From Microvirga sesbaniae (lineage in GTDB: Bacteria > Pseudomonadota > Alphaproteobacteria > Rhizobiales > Beijerinckiaceae), in NCBI RefSeq assembly GCF_025460805.1, contig NZ_JAMXFJ010000018.1, positions 54,562 through 118,561 of the forward strand: a stretch of DNA of 64,000 nt, written 5' to 3'. The translations under genes were made by a program, and so were the position numbers. Below the pieces are notes generated by a model, which was given only the letters and a program-made list of their open reading frames with translations, searched no databases and was not told the origin of the DNA. Below, piece by piece: positions 62,311 through 64,000 of this stretch. How positions within the stretch are numbered: position 1 is the stretch's first letter; every line of letters begins with the position of its first letter.

Positions 62311-62400
62311 AGCATCGGACGTGGAAAGTGGACCCAGGTTTGGGTCCGATGCTCCACTCTTTGAAGAGAGCATCGTTCGGGGCAGATCCAGCCGCCCGGA
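62311..62400. repeat. Interspersed palindromic repeat, family 1 (full length)
   Basis: AGAGCATCGGACGTGGAAAG, then CAGGTTTGGGTCCGATGCTC, then TTTGAAGAGAGCATCGTTCGGGGCAGATCCAGCC. It occupies the whole gap between iclR and the second enolase-family gene up to the ribosome site. Confidence 0.85.
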
Positions 62401-62407
62401 GAAGTAG

Positions 62408-63604
62408 ATGAAAATCGTCGATCTCAAATGCGCCATCATCGGCAAGAGCCCTGTCGTTCGGATCGTCACGGACCAAGGTGTCTCGGGCTATGCCCAGGCA
62501 GAGACATGGAAGCATTACCTGAAGCCGCACATCCTCGCTCTGCGCGAGGCGCTGGTCGGTGAAGATCCCACTCTCGTCGAGCGGGTCATGCTCAAGATCA
62601 GGCAGCGCGGAGGGTTCAAGCCATGGGGAGCGGCGGTCAGCGCCGTCGAGATGGCACTGTGGGATTTGGCGGGCAAGGCCGCAGGCCTGCCCGTTCACAA
62701 GCTGCTCGGCGGCAAGGTCCGCGACAAGGTGCGGGTCTACAACGGCTCCATCCGCTTCCCTCTCGCGGGCCACAGGCCGGAAGATTACGCCGACGACATG
62801 CGCAGGATGATGGCGCTCCCCGAGGGGTTCACCATCTTCAAGCAGCCCATCGGCTTTCACTCCCCGATGAAGCGGGAGGTGCCGAACTTCTATTACGGCG
62901 AGCCGAATGCCAGCCCATTCCATGGCGCTCTCGACCGTGGCCCTGTGACGGAGAAAGGACTCCGTCACCTTGTGGACTGCGTCGCCGCCATGAAGGAGGT
63001 GGCGGGAAGCACCGTGGGCTTGGCGCTCGATTGCGGCCCCGGCTGGATGCTTGGCGACGCCATTCGACTTTCCCGCATGCTCGAGCCATTCAACCTCCTG
63101 TGGATCGAGGACGTGCTGTCGGGCGATTATACGCCCTGGGTGAATGCGGGCGTCTATCGTGAGCTGACCCGCGCCTCCGTCACCCCGATCCACACAGGGG
63201 AGCAGATCTACCTGCGGCAGAACTTCAAGGAACTCATCGAGACCCATGCGGTGCATGTGATCGGTCCGGATCCCGCCGATGTCGGGGGCATTGCCGAGCT
63301 GAAATGGATCGCTGAATTCGCCGACCTGCATGGCATCACGATCGCCCCTCATGGCACCGCGAACGGCCTGCTCGGTCTCGCGGCCCTGATCCAGGTGAGC
63401 GCCACGCTTCCCGGCAACTTCATTGCCTTTGAGTACACAACCGCGGATCCGCCATGGTGGAGCGAGATCGTGGAAGGGCTCCCCAGCCCTATCGTCCGAA
63501 ACGGCATGATCGACGTTCCCGATCGGCCGGGCATGGGAGTCGAGCTCATCCCTGATCGGGCGAAGGAATACCTGACCGAAGACGACCGCGACTTTTTCTC
63601 ATGA
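62408..63604 (+). CDS. Mandelate racemase/muconate lactonizing enzyme family protein
   Basis: 398 residues. Metal ligands Asp208 (LALDCGPGW), Glu234 (LWIEDV) and Glu265 (IHTGEQIY); base candidates Lys145 (FKQP) and His315 (APHGTANG). N-terminal capping domain with WGAAVSAVEMALWDLAGKAAGLPV. An enolase-superfamily dehydratase or racemase clearly different from the DgoD-like protein at 59590-60750. The insertion at 150-180 (REVPNFYYGEPNASPF) may shape the substrate pocket. Downstream of iclR and probably cotranscribed with it. Confidence 0.9.
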   Translation: MKIVDLKCAIIGKSPVVRIVTDQGVSGYAQAETWKHYLKPHILALREALVGEDPTLVERVMLKIRQRGGFKPWGAAVSAVEMALWDLAGKAAGLPVHKLLGGKVRDKVRVYNGSIRFPLAGHRPEDYADDMRRMMALPEGFTIFKQPIGFHSPMKREVPNFYYGEPNASPFHGALDRGPVTEKGLRHLVDCVAAMKEVAGSTVGLALDCGPGWMLGDAIRLSRMLEPFNLLWIEDVLSGDYTPWVNAGVYRELTRASVTPIHTGEQIYLRQNFKELIETHAVHVIGPDPADVGGIAELKWIAEFADLHGITIAPHGTANGLLGLAALIQVSATLPGNFIAFEYTTADPPWWSEIVEGLPSPIVRNGMIDVPDRPGMGVELIPDRAKEYLTEDDRDFFS

Positions 63605-63680
63605 GCGTCTCAACGGCCATGGTGTCGCGGCACTTGAAGCCGAACCGCAACGAGGCTGGAGGCCCGATCCTGTGATGCGT

Positions 63681-64000
63681 CTATGGTCGCAATCCGAACG
63701 ACAGGCGCTTGCCGGTCTGCTCGTCGAAGAGGTGGACGAGCCTGGGATCGGGGGTGACGCGGATCTGCTGGCCGGGCTGCGCGTCGACGCGCTCGCGGAA
63801 CACGCCCACCACGTCGGCGCCGCCGAACTTGGCGAAGACCTGGGTCTCCGAGCCGGTCGGCTCGACCACCGCCACCTCGGCCGGCAGCCCGTTGGCATCG
63901 TCCAGGATGAAGTGCTCGGGCCGGATGCCGTAGATGATCGGCTGCCCGTCCGAGGCCGCCGGCGCGTTGGCCACCGGCAGGGTGATGCCGGTGCCGGTCA
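63681..64000 (-). CDS. Sugar ABC transporter ATPase, C-terminal part (cut by window end)
   Basis: Only the regulatory C-terminal domain is inside the window: IIYGIRPEHFILDDA, VVEPTGSETQVFAKFGG and PGQQIRVTPDPRLVHLFDEQTGKRLSFG. This is the TOBE/OB region of MalK/UgpC-type importer ATPases. The catalytic half lies beyond 64000. It is the likely energy-coupling partner of the permeases at 55057-56828. It converges with the enolase-family gene across 76 bp. Confidence 0.9.
   Translation of the reverse strand, partial: TGTGITLPVANAPAASDGQPIIYGIRPEHFILDDANGLPAEVAVVEPTGSETQVFAKFGGADVVGVFRERVDAQPGQQIRVTPDPRLVHLFDEQTGKRLSFGLRP

Overview
The window is GC-rich, densely coded DNA from an alphaproteobacterium, most likely a Hyphomicrobiales soil or root-associated bacterium of the Methylobacteriaceae type (Microvirga or Methylobacterium-like). 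This placement is an inference. It rests on the Omp25/31-type barrel, the FixJ-like LuxR tails, several formaldehyde-dehydrogenase-like zinc ADHs, and interspersed palindromes with GCATCGGAC/GTCCGATGC ends. I found no rRNA, tRNA, CRISPR array, transposase or phage gene.

Layout. 1-6 kb: two secreted arylsulfatases alternate with secreted proteins of unknown function, two of which share an almost identical 419-bp core. 6-8.5 kb: an LssY-like membrane protein, a small secreted protein, a cupredoxin and a frameshifted GFA-family remnant. 8.6-19.6 kb: a periplasmic molybdenum aldehyde oxidoreductase (paoABC) and a cNMP-binding flavoprotein reductase, bracketed by two winged-helix/NB-ARC (STAND) regulators. 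20-25 kb: a TMEM175-type channel coupled to a membrane-anchored ABM protein, a VOC protein, a soluble ABM protein, and a cobalt-type nitrile hydratase operon (nthA, nthB, accessory). 25-28.3 kb: a predicted barrel, a GH25 lipoprotein lysozyme, a candidate small RNA and an Omp25/31-like porin. 28.5-40.7 kb: a pore-like membrane protein, an MRJP-family protein, three zinc ADHs of the formaldehyde-dehydrogenase kind, FmdB, a receiver protein, a PAS-REC-LuxR regulator and two decapitated LuxR tails. 41-45.3 kb: a UvrA paralogue and queC with a VUT-family transporter, preceded by a candidate preQ1 aptamer.

45.6-64 kb is a mostly minus-strand catabolic region. It encodes NAD(P) and flavin oxidoreductases, an iron ADH, a cupin dioxygenase, SDRs, an RraA/HMG-aldolase-like protein, an aldo/keto reductase, a complete sugar-type ABC importer (binding protein, two permeases, and the end of an ATPase at the right edge), an amidohydrolase, a galactonate-dehydratase-like enolase-superfamily enzyme, a VOC protein, an IclR regulator and a second enolase-superfamily enzyme. 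The near-palindrome TTCAAATATGAA occurs both in the iclR intergenic region and upstream of the binding-protein gene, so one IclR protein probably controls uptake and breakdown of an acid sugar or related hydroxyacid. The substrate is not identifiable from sequence.

A family of roughly 45-130 bp palindromic repeats sits at about ten intergenic sites and often touches gene ends.
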